A DNA stretch of 52,174 nt from Tieghemiomyces parasiticus (Eukaryota > Kickxellomycota > Dimargaritomycetes > Dimargaritales > Dimargaritaceae): the NCBI GenBank assembly GCA_027575765.1, contig JANBPT010000234.1, positions 1-52,174 of the forward strand, read 5' to 3'. Under the pieces are notes generated by a model. The model saw nothing but the letters and a program-made list of their open reading frames with translations, made no database searches and was not told where the DNA came from. Of the stretch, positions 23,301 through 33,976 are shown one piece after another. The number at the start of each line of letters is the position of its first letter. Within the stretch, counting starts at the first letter, position 1. A program made the position numbers and the translations under genes.

Positions 23301-23460
23301 CGGGGTCCAGCATGGGCCGTGTGTTCCAGATCTTGACCCGTGGCTCCAGGGCACCCGTGGCTAGGCGGGTGCCGTCCGGGTGCAAGGAGAGGGAGAAGAT
23401 GCTGGCCTTAGCGCCCCGGTCATTCTCGTGCTGGACCCAGTCGGGTTTGCTTAGATGCAT
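20395..23460 (-). CDS. HIR1: HIR1/HIRA-type histone chaperone subunit
   Basis: Three exons on the minus strand, 23460-20833, 20679-20634 and 20471-20395, give 916 residues. The first exon alone ends in an apparent stop shortly after WEPTVL. A GTAAGT donor there leads to a 46-nt exon encoding GYDKRALLAEILKVL, then a last exon encoding TNRQLQRIVVQFTESLD and a TAA stop. Joined, these restore the conserved HIRA C terminus. Residues 1 to about 370 form a WD40 propeller, starting MHLSKPDW with repeats such as LATGSDDCIVLIWE. Residues about 455-470 (KDGKKRIQPVF) form the Asf1-binding B domain. The C-terminal third is the Hira domain. The protein would act in the nucleus in replication-independent H3-H4 deposition and histone gene repression. 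The start is the first ATG and matches the family's conserved N terminus. Confidence 0.95.
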
Positions 23461-24302
23461 CGGAGCGGCCCGTCGGCGAGGGTTTAAGACTATATGCGGT
23501 CAGAGGAGCTGGACGGTAATGAGATACACAGGCGAGAGGGGCGGATCGATCATAGAGAACGGTCAGGACCGAGCGGGCGAGGGAGGGATGATGATAACAG
23601 CGACCTGCTGGCACTGAGAGTAGGGGCAATGTTAAGGTGAGTGGTGCTGGCAATGCCTGCGGCTGGAGGTGGCCGGTAAGCGGAGTTGCTTACCAGCTCT
23701 CCCCCGGTCGCGTGCAGTATGGCGTCGTATTCTTTTGGAACGACGCCTCATCGGCCAAGGATCCAAGTAGAGGGGACGCCAACGCGGCTGGCCAGACAGC
23801 CACTGGCAGATGCACGATCTGCCCCCTGCGATCTTGTTCAACGCCACTGCACCAAACCTTGATATACCACCCGACGTCTATCGCATCGGCTGCCGGAAAG
23901 GGGCAGCCAGTGCACGTCCGATGTTCCGGAACCCTTACTTATACTTGAACGCATCCGCACCGCCCTGCCAGGCTTGCAGGTTGCTGGGCCGGGCCACCAA
24001 CTTCCCATTTGCTAAGACATGGGAAGGGGGGAATGCTGGACATCTGCTGGGAACGAGCGTCACTGCTAAATGATAGTTTGGCGCCAGTCCGCAACAAGTG
24101 TAGCTTAATGCTACGAGGCGCCGTCCTGCCCAGTCTGGCCCATTCCAGCCTTCCAACCTACAAACGGGTACTTCCCTCATGCCCTTGTCTCTCCTTTTCG
24201 CACGCTTTGGTGTTCCGCACAAGGTGCTACCGGACCCCCCCCCACTCACATGCCCTTGCGTTCTACACTTTGACTCCGCCGCCCTTCTCCACCCTGGCCG
24301 CC
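23461..24302. other. Divergent promoter region of HIR1 and NPR3
   Basis: About 840 bp between two divergent starts. No coding region, RNA gene or clear TATA box with good spacing was recognised. The last 120 bp before NPR3 are C/T-rich. Confidence 0.6.
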
Positions 24303-26366
24303 ATGCGTGAACTCTTAGCCATTTTTCTCATCTCCGAGTCGAGTCGCGAGCGTCAGGTGGTGTTTCGTTACCCGCTGGACCCTCTACGGCAGCGCCCCTA
24401 CCCGCGCGGGGGCTGCCTATCCTCTCTCCCGCACCCGACGGCTGCTGTTCGACCCCGGCCTACCGGGTACATTCTGAGTGCCAACCAGATCAACCGGAAC
24501 GACCACGAGGAAGTCCCGCCGGTGCCCGTGGGCGCCTACCGTTTCCATGACGCGGCGCGCGGACTCCAGTACAATAGCCCCGACGGCTTGGGGGATGCCG
24601 AGGGTCACGGCACCGCAGTCCCCCCCACGGAGGCCACCCGTCGCCTCTCCCTAGACGGCTGGGGCCGTGACGCCGCGCTGGGACTCAGCAACCGGGTAGT
24701 TTTGACCTTCATCGCCCGCAAGTCCGCCGGTTGCGACCACCGCTTCCAGCTCACCGTAGACGACCTCCTGTTTGTAGGGCAGCCCTTCGCGGTGCGTCGC
24801 GAGGGCCCTAGTGACAGTCCTAAGGCTCCGCGGCCCGCCCGTCGGTGGCCCGCCCGCCCTCCGGCGGCGTCCCCGGGCCACCACGGGCACGACGCTGCCA
24901 CCCCACGTCCTGATCCGTCCGCATTCGATTACGACTCCTCGGACGAGGAACTGTCGGCCTTGTCCGACCTTCCGGCCCGCCATCAGGTCAGCACCTTCTA
25001 CCTTCTTTTCGTACTCGACCACGCCGCCCCGGCGGCCGAAGCCAAGGCCGACCTACTGTATCGCCATGTGGCCGACAAACTCTGCACGGTGCTCCGCTAC
25101 GCCCAACGTACCGAAGGATACGTGGCCGACCAGACCATCCGGCTGAATCGGTTACTCGACCGCGCATTCCGCGAAGGGTCTACGCGGGCCGATTGGATGC
25201 AACGCGCCATGGCGGAGAGTTCCCTGGCGCGCACCCTGGCCCGGGTTTATGACGGCATAGTCGACGGTCAGGAGGTCCGGCTAGCCGTGGCCGAGCGGTT
25301 CCCCTTGGCCCTGCAGGTACCCCCACGGTTGAACGAAGACTTGTGGCGGGCCATGACGGATGACGAGCTACACGAGCGTCTGGCTGCCTACCCTTTCATC
25401 CAGCCCCAACAGGTCCTACTCCCTCTACATCCACCGCAGGACCTACTGACCCAGCTGCCCCCTGACGTGAGCGTGACGATGGCGCAGGTGGTCCACGCCC
25501 TCCCCCAGGGCCTGGCCCTCGGCGACCTCCACAGCGTGGTGGACTGCTCGCTGGCCCAAATGTACCGCCTGGCCGCCCACCTGATCTATTGGCGCAAGGC
25601 TAAGGTGGTGAACGCCCCCGAGGCTTACTGCGAGTACATTGTATCCCCGCGTGCGGACCTGACACGGTAAGTTGGATGAGCAAGGTTGCTAACGAACTGC
25701 TGTTGGCAGTCCAATATGCCACTCCTGTTTCCCTTCACTCGCCCTCCCCTACCATACGTGTATTCACCGACTAAACCCTTGCTGGATCCCCTCTCCCCTC
25801 CCCCCGCCAGGCTACGCGAATATAACTACGAATTCTCCGCTCGCTTCCCAAAAATTAACCTACTTGAGTTTCTGGCATCCTTCTCCATGGCTAAGAGCCT
25901 GCAGCGCCACATCCAGTCCTGTGACGCCGAGGATCGGGAGGCCTACTTTAATGCTCTGATTTTCTTGCTTACCCACGATCTTGTGACGGAGCTCAATACC
26001 TACGTCTACGCGGCGACGCCCAGCGCGCTGAAACCGGTGTTCCCCTGGGACGAGAACACATTCTCGACAGAATACCGTCCAGCGGCCGCCGTTGCGGAGG
26101 GAGGGACTCCGACGCTACCCGACCCGCCGAGCGGCGGATCAGGCAGCAAGTCCACCCGGCCTCAGACGCTCGAGCAGTGGACTGCTGAGATTGACGAACG
26201 GCACCCACACCGCAAAATCAGATTCAATGATCTCTTTAAATACCTGGACGGTAAGCACACCGCCTATGAGATCCACTACTTGCTCCAGATGCCCCTACGT
26301 GACCTCCGACTGACGCTCAAAATGTACCGCAGCCACCTCATCACCATCAAACACATGACGGGGTAA
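24303..26366 (+). CDS. NPR3: Nitrogen permease regulator 3 homologue (NPRL3), SEACIT/GATOR1 subunit
   Basis: Two exons, 24303-25666 and 25811-26366, encode 639 residues. The donor is GTAAGT and the acceptor GCCAG; the codon split across the 144-bp intron yields DLTR-LREYNYEF in frame. The N terminus MRELLAIFLISESSRERQVVFRYP is the family's usual opening, which fixes the ATG at 24303 although the frame is open further upstream. An acidic linker (around DYDSSDEELSAL, residues 208-222) interrupts the N-terminal longin-like region, followed by the STYLLFVLDH-like core strand. The C-terminal part has the winged-helix-like end with FNDLFKYLDGKHTAYEI. Npr2-Npr3 inhibits TORC1 when amino acids are scarce, acting at the vacuole or lysosome membrane. 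No NPR2 or DEPDC5/Iml1 gene lies nearby. Confidence 0.92.
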
Positions 26367-26943
26367 CTGGGCTGTATTGGTTGACAGTTGGCATATTGAT
26401 TTGTGGCCCTACCAGGCTAATTTTCTAGTATGAGGGTGTGTGTATTGTAATGTTCTAAAGGTACGTATAATAGGTAGCAAAGTGCTTGACGACAACCCCA
26501 CAAACTCACGCTCGCTAATATATGGCAGGAGGTAGTTATATACAGCCGGCTGTCATTTCCGGTCGTCCGACCTGGGCGAATTGCAGCATGTATTGAACTG
26601 ACGTGGAGAGGGCGGTAAGCTGGGGCAGTTGGAGTGTGCATGGTAAATTTTAATCGATGGGATTAGTAAGAGATAGACCTTTGAATATGTGGATCCCTGG
26701 AAGGATGCAGATAATCGGATTATGTGGCAGGGAAGAACATGCAGGAATAGAGCGGCGGGGTTTGAGCTGGTAATGGTACAAGAATAAAAATGCTGGCTCG
26801 ACAGTGGTGGTAACACGGGAAGGTTAGAAAAAGATAATGCCCTGTGGAAGGGCTAGCAAGATGAGCGGACGGGGGGGGGGTGTAGAAGTACAGGAAGGAG
26901 ACCAAGGCAACGAAGTTGAGCCCCCGACTCGTAGTGGGGTCTT
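26367..26943. other. Convergent intergenic region, NPR3 and membrane protein gene
   Basis: About 580 bp, AT-richer than the surrounding genes, with short T/A-rich stretches and a G10 tract at 26871-26880. No gene is recognised. Confidence 0.6.
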
Positions 26944-27903
26944 TTAAAAAGGATCGGCAAGGCAGAGGGTAGCTACTACGTAGCCAGTCTCAACAACATA
27001 GGTCAGGGCGTAACCGCTTCGGACGAGGCGGAACGGACACAACAGCAGGGTGAGGGGTAAACTGATAGTCGTAATTGAGAACATGAGGATGGTGACGGCG
27101 GGGCGTATCAATATAAAGTACACGGTCGCGCGTAGAATGTAGAGGCTGAAGAAAGGCCGGGCCAGAAAGACCAGAAAACCGGTAGGTGGGCTGTTGGGCG
27201 GCTCGACAATCCAGGGCAGGCGAGAAAAGGCGGGGAAACCACCGATACGCCGCAACGACCAGAGCTCAAAGTAGCACAGGGATCGGAAGCTGGTGGCCAT
27301 CACACAGACGATGGGCATACCACAGGGGAAAGCCGGAAGAGAGATAAGGGCGAGCGCAAGGGCCAGCCCAGTCCAGAGGACGCTGATCATCGTGAAGGGT
27401 ATCGTGGCGACTAGATGGTACAGAACGCTACTCCACAGAGCCGGTCGGTACCAGTAGACCACCTCCGGATTGTAGGCGGTCCGCACGCTACCGCGGGTGA
27501 CGGGTGTCTCGGTCTCAGCGAACAGCTGTGAACTGGACCGGGCGGCTGAGGCCGGCTCGGGGGCTATGTCAACGTCCACGGCCACGGCAGGCGGCGAGGC
27601 AGTCCGCGGGGTTGGGACAAGTTCAGCTACGGAGACGACAGAAGGGGTATAAGACGGCCGGCGCGCTGGAGTATCAACCGAAGGGTCGGTTAGTTCGAGA
27701 CTGCTCTGCGTACGTAGTAGCTCAGGAAGAGCGGTGCGGTCTCCGATGTGAAAGGATTTGCGGCCAAAGGCGACGTCAGGCTCGAGAGCCAATTGCGGGT
27801 CGGCCTCGAGAGTGTAGAAAGGCAACTCGTCATGCGGTGATGGGCCTAGTTCACGCCGCGAACCGAGGGTTTGGAGCTCGTAGGAGGGAGACTCGGAAGC
27901 CAT
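26944..27903 (-). CDS. Multi-pass membrane protein, possibly related to the bacterial putative-sensor domain
   Basis: Single exon of 319 residues from the ATG at 27903 (the frame extends slightly upstream but has no earlier ATG). Residues 1 to about 155 are polar, Ser/Pro-rich and probably disordered and cytosolic. Two hydrophobic blocks follow, about 165-230 and 245-310, each likely to hold two membrane helices, separated by a short linker with WSLRRIGGFPAF and a Pro-rich loop. The arrangement of paired helices around an Arg-rich linker resembles the putative sensor domain found in many actinobacterial membrane proteins (PF13796-like). This is recognition by eye and uncertain. No catalytic motif is seen. 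The gene is transcribed divergently from the ammonium transporter across a 3.2-kb gap, and function cannot be assigned. Confidence 0.75.
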   Translation of the reverse strand: MASESPSYELQTLGSRRELGPSPHDELPFYTLEADPQLALEPDVAFGRKSFHIGDRTALPELLRTQSSLELTDPSVDTPARRPSYTPSVVSVAELVPTPRTASPPAVAVDVDIAPEPASAARSSSQLFAETETPVTRGSVRTAYNPEVVYWYRPALWSSVLYHLVATIPFTMISVLWTGLALALALISLPAFPCGMPIVCVMATSFRSLCYFELWSLRRIGGFPAFSRLPWIVEPPNSPPTGFLVFLARPFFSLYILRATVYFILIRPAVTILMFSITTISLPLTLLLCPFRLVRSGYALTYVVETGYVVATLCLADPF

Positions 27904-30515
27904 GACGCTGGCCCTGGCGCCCGGGTCCAACGAGCGGGAAGATGGCGAAGGACTAGAGAAGGGAGGGGTGAGGTTTAGAGTCGGGTGGGACCGCGCCGTC
28001 CGAGGCGGAGGAGGAAGTCGATACTAGGGCCGGGAGTCGGGTCCGCACAAGACAGGAGGTTCGCAAAGACTAGTTGGAGATACAGGGCAAGGAGCGTAAT
28101 CAGAATTCAGGATGGGCTAATTAGGGAGGAGAGGGACATTGGACCTAGAGCCAGTAGGCGGATTTTCAGGGGTAAGGGTAATCAACGGGCTGATTGCGGA
28201 GATGCTTGGCTAGAAATCATGAAAAAAAAAGGCCGCAACGGACGGAGATGGTAGTGCAAAGTCCGAGAGGGAGAGAACGAGGTTGAGTGGGTTCAGGCGG
28301 AGGAGCGGCCATCGTGCTGGCCTGGCTCGCCGTGTGTTAGGCCTCCATGCGGCATTGGGCATTCCAGGCCACACAAGCCACGTCTCCCCCAGACTTCACA
28401 GCCGGCGTGAGAGGCCCAGTGGCGGCCGATTGACCATCATTCCACACTCTGGCCAACCGCTACCCCGTTAGGTATGGATAAAACGGGCCGGGCCTGGGTC
28501 CGTGTCACCTCGAGGCGTCGCCCCGTACGCCCCCACTCAATCGGTAAGGCACGTCGTGATACCTTTTGCTTGGCTTTCTGCCGAGCATGCTCTCTCCTTA
28601 TGCATGCACGTGGTGAACAGTGTCCCTTACAAGTTGGCAATTTATCGGTCCGCTTCGGGGTCGGCGGCGGCCCGTCGGCTTAAACGCAGCTGTTGTGCTG
28701 CCACGCCTTGCCAACTGGCTGGAAGGAAAAGAACAAAGAAATGGCGGGCGGATGGATACCCAGCGCACCAGTAGGAGACTTGTCGGTCAAGGTCGCTGCT
28801 AATGAGTGTCGTCCATGCACGCGACCTGGCAATCGCCCCCCCCCCTGAGAGGGAGGACTGGCGAACTCCGCTGCCGCCCGCCCGGCCAAAAACGAGTTTC
28901 CCAAAAAGGTGAGATCATTAGGTGAATTTAGCATGAGGGCACCAATTTGATTGGGGAGCCCGGGATACCTGATATGGTAAGCCCCCGTTGCACAATGAAA
29001 AGTAATTATCAACGACCACGGCGGGGGGGGGGTAGAGCCCAGAGCCCGAAGGTTGTCCACGCTGTCTGCAATGGTCGTTCTGTTAGTAGGTGTAGAGCGG
29101 CGAAGCTGCTGCTGGGCCGCAAAGCGACTGCCGTATAAGGGCTGAACCCGGACTGAGGGTAGGTTGGATAATAATGATAATAGTAATCAGACGGCAGTTC
29201 CGCTTACACTCGGCATTAATGCCTTGACATGCGCCTGAGCCGAAACGGCAGGACGCCGGGCTTCCTTGCGACCGATTAGGTTCTGTCGAGCCCTAACCGA
29301 CGGTAAAGCTAACCGGACCAGGCTAGCCTACAAGGAGTTGGAATGCGCCAGGACCCCAAAGCCCCCTCGTTACTGGTGAACCGTAAGATAAGGGCCGTGG
29401 GTGATCGCCCGAATCGCAGTGAGTGACGGGCCTCTTCTACGTCCCAGGGCGATAAGCAGTCAGCCGAAGATTAGCACCGCAGGGTGTGTACGTCTTATCG
29501 ATGTTTCCGTGGTCCCATGCCTCCAATAAATACGCCTGAACCGACTTATCGGAATTGTATGGTTGTTCTATCTGGCGCAAGGCAGGGGCAACGCTGCTAA
29601 CCCTCAGCTACCCAACTCCAATTATTTCAACGATTGGACCTCGACGCTCCCCCGGGCCGCAACGGCTGATGCTAGCAAATACAAAGACAGCGTAACACTC
29701 AGACTGCCCCTTGACCATGCCGCCACTGGCCGGGTGATGAGGGTGCTACGCTCTCCACGGCCAAACCATCGCTAGGGGTGAGGTAAATAATGAAACCCCT
29801 CCCTCCGTTGGGGCCAGTAACTTCTGGTCCCGCTGCCCTTCCTCACGTGTCCTCACTTGCTGCCATTGGCTTTGAGAGAGGCTGGCCAGTGATATCAGCG
29901 GTAGATTTAGCCCCCCTGCTTTGCGGGTGGGCGTGGAGACCATGTAAAACCTATCACCGTCAGCTGACACGGGACCAGGCCTCCCTAACTGGGCCAAAAC
30001 CCTTGGACCGGGTGGCCCACCGTCACCAATTTAACACAGGTTTGATGGTAAAGCCCAGGCCTTATCCATTGGTCAGGTCCCTAGGTTGAGTTCGAAAGTG
30101 GCATCCCCGCGGTTCCGCAAAGCTCCTGGCGAGTAAGCGAGGCCCGATACTATCGTGGTATCACGCCCTGGCTCGCTTGCTGCTTTGCAGCATGTGTCTA
30201 GTCCCTTTTACCTTGAGGCCCAAATGTTGCGTGGCTCCAATTTCGACCTCCTTCCATATGCTATGCACGCAACAGTCGACGCCCTGCAGTCACCGTGGCG
30301 CTGACATGTTAGGGGGACGCATGCTATCCCCGAGGGCTAAGTACCGTTTAATCAATGTCATGGAGCAGCCCTTGGCTACCCGCTCCGACGAGGAAACGTT
30401 AGCGGCCTCCTATCCCCGACAGGGGACGTCGTCAAGGCAGGATTCCGCACGGCAGGAAACGACAGAAACGTGGCTGGAAGGGACTTAGTGGTGTGTGTGG
30501 GCGTGCCGGCTCTGG

Positions 30516-30707
30516 TTATCGCTTCCATCTCTCCTGCGGAGGTTTGCCGCCCGCGCAGGCGATTGTCCCTCATGTCCCATTTTGTAAGCAGCTCATATCG
30601 AGGACGGTGGATGCGAGACTGATTATCGGATAATGAAATCATATTTCCCTTCCCCTACATGGGACTGTCGCAGGGGGTCTTATCGCCTTCCACAGGGAAG
30701 GGTTATC
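30516..30707 (+). promoter_or_regulatory. Cluster of GATA-factor-type sites upstream of the ammonium transporter
   Basis: TTATC (GATAA on the other strand) occurs at 30516-30520, 30623-30627, 30680-30684 and 30703-30707, all followed by G so that the minus strand reads CGATAA. This matches the HGATAR consensus of fungal nitrogen GATA activators. The cluster lies 450-640 bp before the ATG. Binding is inferred. Confidence 0.4.
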
Positions 30708-30950
30708 GCCACCGGATCACGACTCCGCCTTCCCCGCCTTGTTCCGGTAGGCGGCGTGCCGTACCGAGTTTTGTGACCCGTTTCAATGTCGCCCACATTA
30801 GAGACTGCAGTTTTGGTGACAATTCGTCCCGTACCTGGGTCGCCCTGGAGCGTAGGCGTGCACACGACTGTGGCCCATCCGGTGGTGGTGGTGGGACTAC
30901 ATGGCCATCGTCCTCCTCCCTCCGGCTTGCCGCGCTGGTTCGATCGTGCT

Positions 30951-30958
30951 TATATAAA
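30951..30958 (+). promoter_or_regulatory. Putative TATA box of the ammonium transporter gene
   Basis: TATATAAA, 199 bp before the ATG, followed by a C/T-rich leader. The spacing resembles that seen for the NDR kinase gene. Confidence 0.45.
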
Positions 30959-31156
30959 GACTGTTGGAGACTCTCCCTCCTCAGGCATCGTCTCCAACCA
31001 GCCACTCAGTCCCAGATCGTTGTCCACCCGACCCTCACCTGTCTTTCCTACCCTATCGCATTTGCTCACTCCTCTCCCTAGTCGCTCGGGCGTCCCTTCC
31101 ACCGTAGTCGCACTCACCTTCTAGCCCCTAGCCACTCCTCGTCCTGCTCTACCACC

Positions 31157-32629
31157 ATGTCGGAGGCCACGCTCAAGCCCGTGGATATCAACTCGGGCGA
31201 TACCGCCTGGGTCCTAGCGTCGGCATGCCTCGTTTTCATCATGATCCCTGGTCTCGGCTACTTTTATAGTGGCATGGCCACCGGCCGTTCAGCCCTGTCT
31301 ATGATTTTCCTTTGCATGCTGAGTCTCGCCATAGTGCCCATCCAGTGGTATATTTGGGGGTACTCACTGGCCTTGTCTCCCACTGGTGGCAAATTCATCG
31401 GAAACCTCGACCACGCCTTCCTGCGGGGCGTCGGGCCCACCCCACACCCGAATGCCCCCAACGTGCCGGGGACCGTCTACGCCATCTTCCAGTGCATGTT
31501 TTCCGCTCTCACCCCCGCCCTGGCCCTCGGCGCCACCGCCGAACGCGTGCGGCTCCTCCCTGCCCTAGTCTTCTTGTTTGTGTGGTCCACTGTCGTCTAC
31601 GACCCGATCGCCTACTGGACCTGGGGAACTAACGGCTTCTTGCGCTACGCTGGTAGCCTAGATTATGCTGGGGGCACCCCTGTGCATATGGCCAGCGGGT
31701 TCGCCGCCCTGGCCTACGCCATGGTACTAGGTAAGCGCCGTGCTGGCCACCACTCAGCCTACCAACCCCACAACTTCTCCAACATCATGTTGGGCACGGC
31801 CCTGCTGTGGTTCGGCTGGTTCGGCTTCAACGGCGGGAGCGGCGTTCTGTCCAACTCCAAGGCGGGACAGGCCATGATTGTGACCCACCTGGCCGCATCC
31901 GTCGGTGGGGTGACCTGGATGTTGTGGCAGTACCGCTACGACCGCAAGTTCTCCTCGTTCGGCTTCTGCTGCGGCGCCGTGGCCGGTTTGGTGGCCATCA
32001 CCCCGGGCTCGGGTTACGTGACTGCCTGGGCCGCTCTCGTATATGGCGTGGTGGCCGGGACCGTGTGCCACTTTGCCGTGGTGCTCAAAGACCGGTATTG
32101 GTTCGACGATGCCCTCGATGTGTTCGCCGTGCATGGAGTGGGCGGTGTGGTGGGCAACTTGCTCACCGGTCTGTTCGCCTCAGCGGCAATCACTGCCGTC
32201 GACGGGACCGAAATCCCCGGCGGCTGGATCGACGGCCACTATAAGCAGCTGCTTGTCCAATTATTTGCCTGTGGTGCGGGCGGCGCCTGGTCGTTTGTCG
32301 TCACCTATATCATCCTGCGGGGCATGGACTTGGTCCCGTTCCTGCGAGTGCGCGTGTCGGAGGCGGACGAGGAGCGGGGTGTCGATATTACGGAAATGGG
32401 CGAGGACTACTTCGCCGCCACCGTGAAGCCTGATCCATTACACTCCGCCGATGGTATGCCCCTGAGCGAGGGTGACCCACGCATGCGCCACGATTCGGAC
32501 TTCAGCCACGGCCCCTCCTCAGGGACCGCCACACCCCGCGAAGAGAAATTATCGGCCCGGCCCAGCACTGAGATCCGGATGAACCCTTACACCTCAGTGG
32601 GCGGAATCCCCCCAGAACATGCTGTCTAG
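31157..32629 (+). CDS. MEP2: Ammonium transporter, AMT/MEP/Rh superfamily
   Basis: Single exon, 490 residues, with an ACCACCATGT start context. It is an eleven-helix AMT/MEP transporter: the first helix begins near residue 18, and PGLGYFYSGM and FQCMFSALTPALALGATAERVRL are family signatures. DYAGGTPVH precedes the first pore histidine (His177), and AVHGVGGVVGNLLTG carries the second (His326); this pair is standard for transport in the family. The C-terminal 100 residues are cytosolic and polar, with Ser-rich stretches that could be phosphorylated, as the Mep2 tail is in yeast. The protein would import ammonium at the plasma membrane, and Mep2-type members can also act as nitrogen sensors. I cannot tell Mep1/3 from Mep2 type with certainty, so the symbol is provisional. 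Confidence 0.97.
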   Translation: MSEATLKPVDINSGDTAWVLASACLVFIMIPGLGYFYSGMATGRSALSMIFLCMLSLAIVPIQWYIWGYSLALSPTGGKFIGNLDHAFLRGVGPTPHPNAPNVPGTVYAIFQCMFSALTPALALGATAERVRLLPALVFLFVWSTVVYDPIAYWTWGTNGFLRYAGSLDYAGGTPVHMASGFAALAYAMVLGKRRAGHHSAYQPHNFSNIMLGTALLWFGWFGFNGGSGVLSNSKAGQAMIVTHLAASVGGVTWMLWQYRYDRKFSSFGFCCGAVAGLVAITPGSGYVTAWAALVYGVVAGTVCHFAVVLKDRYWFDDALDVFAVHGVGGVVGNLLTGLFASAAITAVDGTEIPGGWIDGHYKQLLVQLFACGAGGAWSFVVTYIILRGMDLVPFLRVRVSEADEERGVDITEMGEDYFAATVKPDPLHSADGMPLSEGDPRMRHDSDFSHGPSSGTATPREEKLSARPSTEIRMNPYTSVGGIPPEHAV

Positions 32630-33082
32630 TGAAGGGGGGGACGGTAGAGTGTGTCACGCGCTGGATTAAAACTAAGGCCAACCGCGTGCGCTGCATTGTG
32701 TCTATCAAGGTCTACCAGGCCCTTCCTTCTTTCTTTATCCGCCTTCGTTTTACTAATCAGCCCTATATACTTAACGCAGTTTATTTCCGAATCTTCATCG
32801 GTACTCGTTTATTTCCACTACAATAGTAACTTCTAATATAATCATTGCGCAATCGCCTAGGATAGGTGTCTCATTTGTGGTGCGGATTTTTTTTAATAAT
32901 AAAGTAGAATAAATAATAATGTCACTGTACAATAAAAAAAATTCAGGGGCGGCAACTGTTGGCCCAAGAGACTTGCACAGGGGTAAATTCTAGATGGTGT
33001 CTAACGGCAGAAAGCTCAAAACTCTGCAGTTCATGGTAAAGACGATGATAATAAAATAGGCAGTCTCAAATTTCTAAAGCCT
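32630..33082. other. Convergent intergenic region, ammonium transporter and SOD-like gene
   Basis: About 450 bp, the most AT-rich part of the window around 32880-32945, with several overlapping AATAAA-type signals on both strands (for example 32932-32937 on the plus strand). It probably contains both 3' ends. No gene is seen. Confidence 0.65.
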
Positions 33083-33976
33083 CTACCACGCCGTGTAGAG
33101 GGCCAGGCCGGTGACGAGGGCAAGGGTAGACCAGCCGGTCACACCAGCGGCAGGACCGGCAGAACCGGAATGCATATCCGTGGTGATAGTACCGCAGGCC
33201 ACGATCTTGTCGTCCTTGTCCCACAGGGCCACGGAGTGACCTACGATTTCGTAGGGTCCCGTCAGACGCAGACCCTCGTCGGTGAACTTTTGGTTAAAGT
33301 CGGAACTACTGGCCCGAATGAAACCAAACTTGTTTTGCAAGTCGCCGACTTGACACAGCGCCATACTGTTCAACGAAGCGTCGCCGCCACGGGCGTCCGG
33401 GCCGGCCAGGGAGGTCTCCGTGTCCGTCGGGGCGAGCTGGGCGCTTAGGTCCCGGCGGACAAACGTGTTAACCGTCACATCGCTCTCAGCGGTCGTATCC
33501 AGCTGAGCGACAGGGGCGATATCTGTGCTGTCGGTTGCGACCGCGGGGGCGGCCCCGACGTCAGATGCGCTCGGGGTGGCCAGCGCAGTAGTTTCTAATG
33601 AACTCAGGGAAATGGCGCCGGCTGCCAAATTCACGATGGCGGGCGAGGTGGCATTCCCTGAGGTGGCCGGCAGCTGCGCACCGCCAGAGAAAGATAACAT
33701 CGTGCCTAGGCTGTTGCAGGAGCCGTCCTTAGGGGCCTGGTTGCGGTGGATAAACCACTCGTAGGGTTGGTTGGCTTGGAGGCCTTTGAGCTTAACGTCC
33801 ATGACGACGCTTTCGCCGCCTCCGGAACCGGGCTGGACGGTGAACACGATAGTTCCTTTGACCGACGAGTCCTTCTTGGCTAGGTTGACGATGGCTTCCG
33901 TGGGCCCGTTATTGTTGGCGGCACAGGCGGTGAGGGCGCCTAACGCGAGCAGGGTAATGGGTACGAGATATTGCAT
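33083..33976 (-). CDS. Secreted, probably GPI-anchored Cu/Zn-SOD-like protein with degenerate copper site
   Basis: Single exon of 297 residues. The ATG at 33976 is chosen because MQYLVPITLLALGALTACAA is a good signal peptide; the upstream extension has no ATG. Residues 38-95 and about 215-265 resemble the two halves of a superoxide dismutase fold (VKGTIVFTV; DGSCNSLG; GPYEIVGHSVALW; IVACGTI), and Cys87 and Cys261 can form the family disulphide. By alignment by eye, the copper ligands are altered: the H-x-H pair reads F75-I-H77, the third ligand position is Met93, and the fourth is Trp252. Only one ligand remains, so dismutase activity is doubtful. A Thr/Ser/Ala-rich insertion of about 115 residues separates the halves. 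The C-terminal hydrophobic tail after a small-residue stretch fits a GPI-anchor signal. Similar SOD-like surface proteins occur in other fungi. Confidence 0.75.
   Translation of the reverse strand: MQYLVPITLLALGALTACAANNNGPTEAIVNLAKKDSSVKGTIVFTVQPGSGGGESVVMDVKLKGLQANQPYEWFIHRNQAPKDGSCNSLGTMLSFSGGAQLPATSGNATSPAIVNLAAGAISLSSLETTALATPSASDVGAAPAVATDSTDIAPVAQLDTTAESDVTVNTFVRRDLSAQLAPTDTETSLAGPDARGGDASLNSMALCQVGDLQNKFGFIRASSSDFNQKFTDEGLRLTGPYEIVGHSVALWDKDDKIVACGTITTDMHSGSAGPAAGVTGWSTLALVTGLALYTAW

Larger units (their letters stand above)
27904..31156. other. Divergent intergenic region, membrane protein gene and ammonium transporter
   Basis: About 3.2 kb with no supported gene; several short open frames lack family resemblance and codon bias. 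The right end holds a group of TTATC sites and a TATA element ahead of the transporter gene. No tRNA or other RNA gene was recognised. Confidence 0.6.

Noticed and set aside
29275..29310. Imperfect inverted repeat CGATTAGG ... CCTAACCG
   Set aside because: Only eight base pairs with a mismatch, and no RNA gene features around it.
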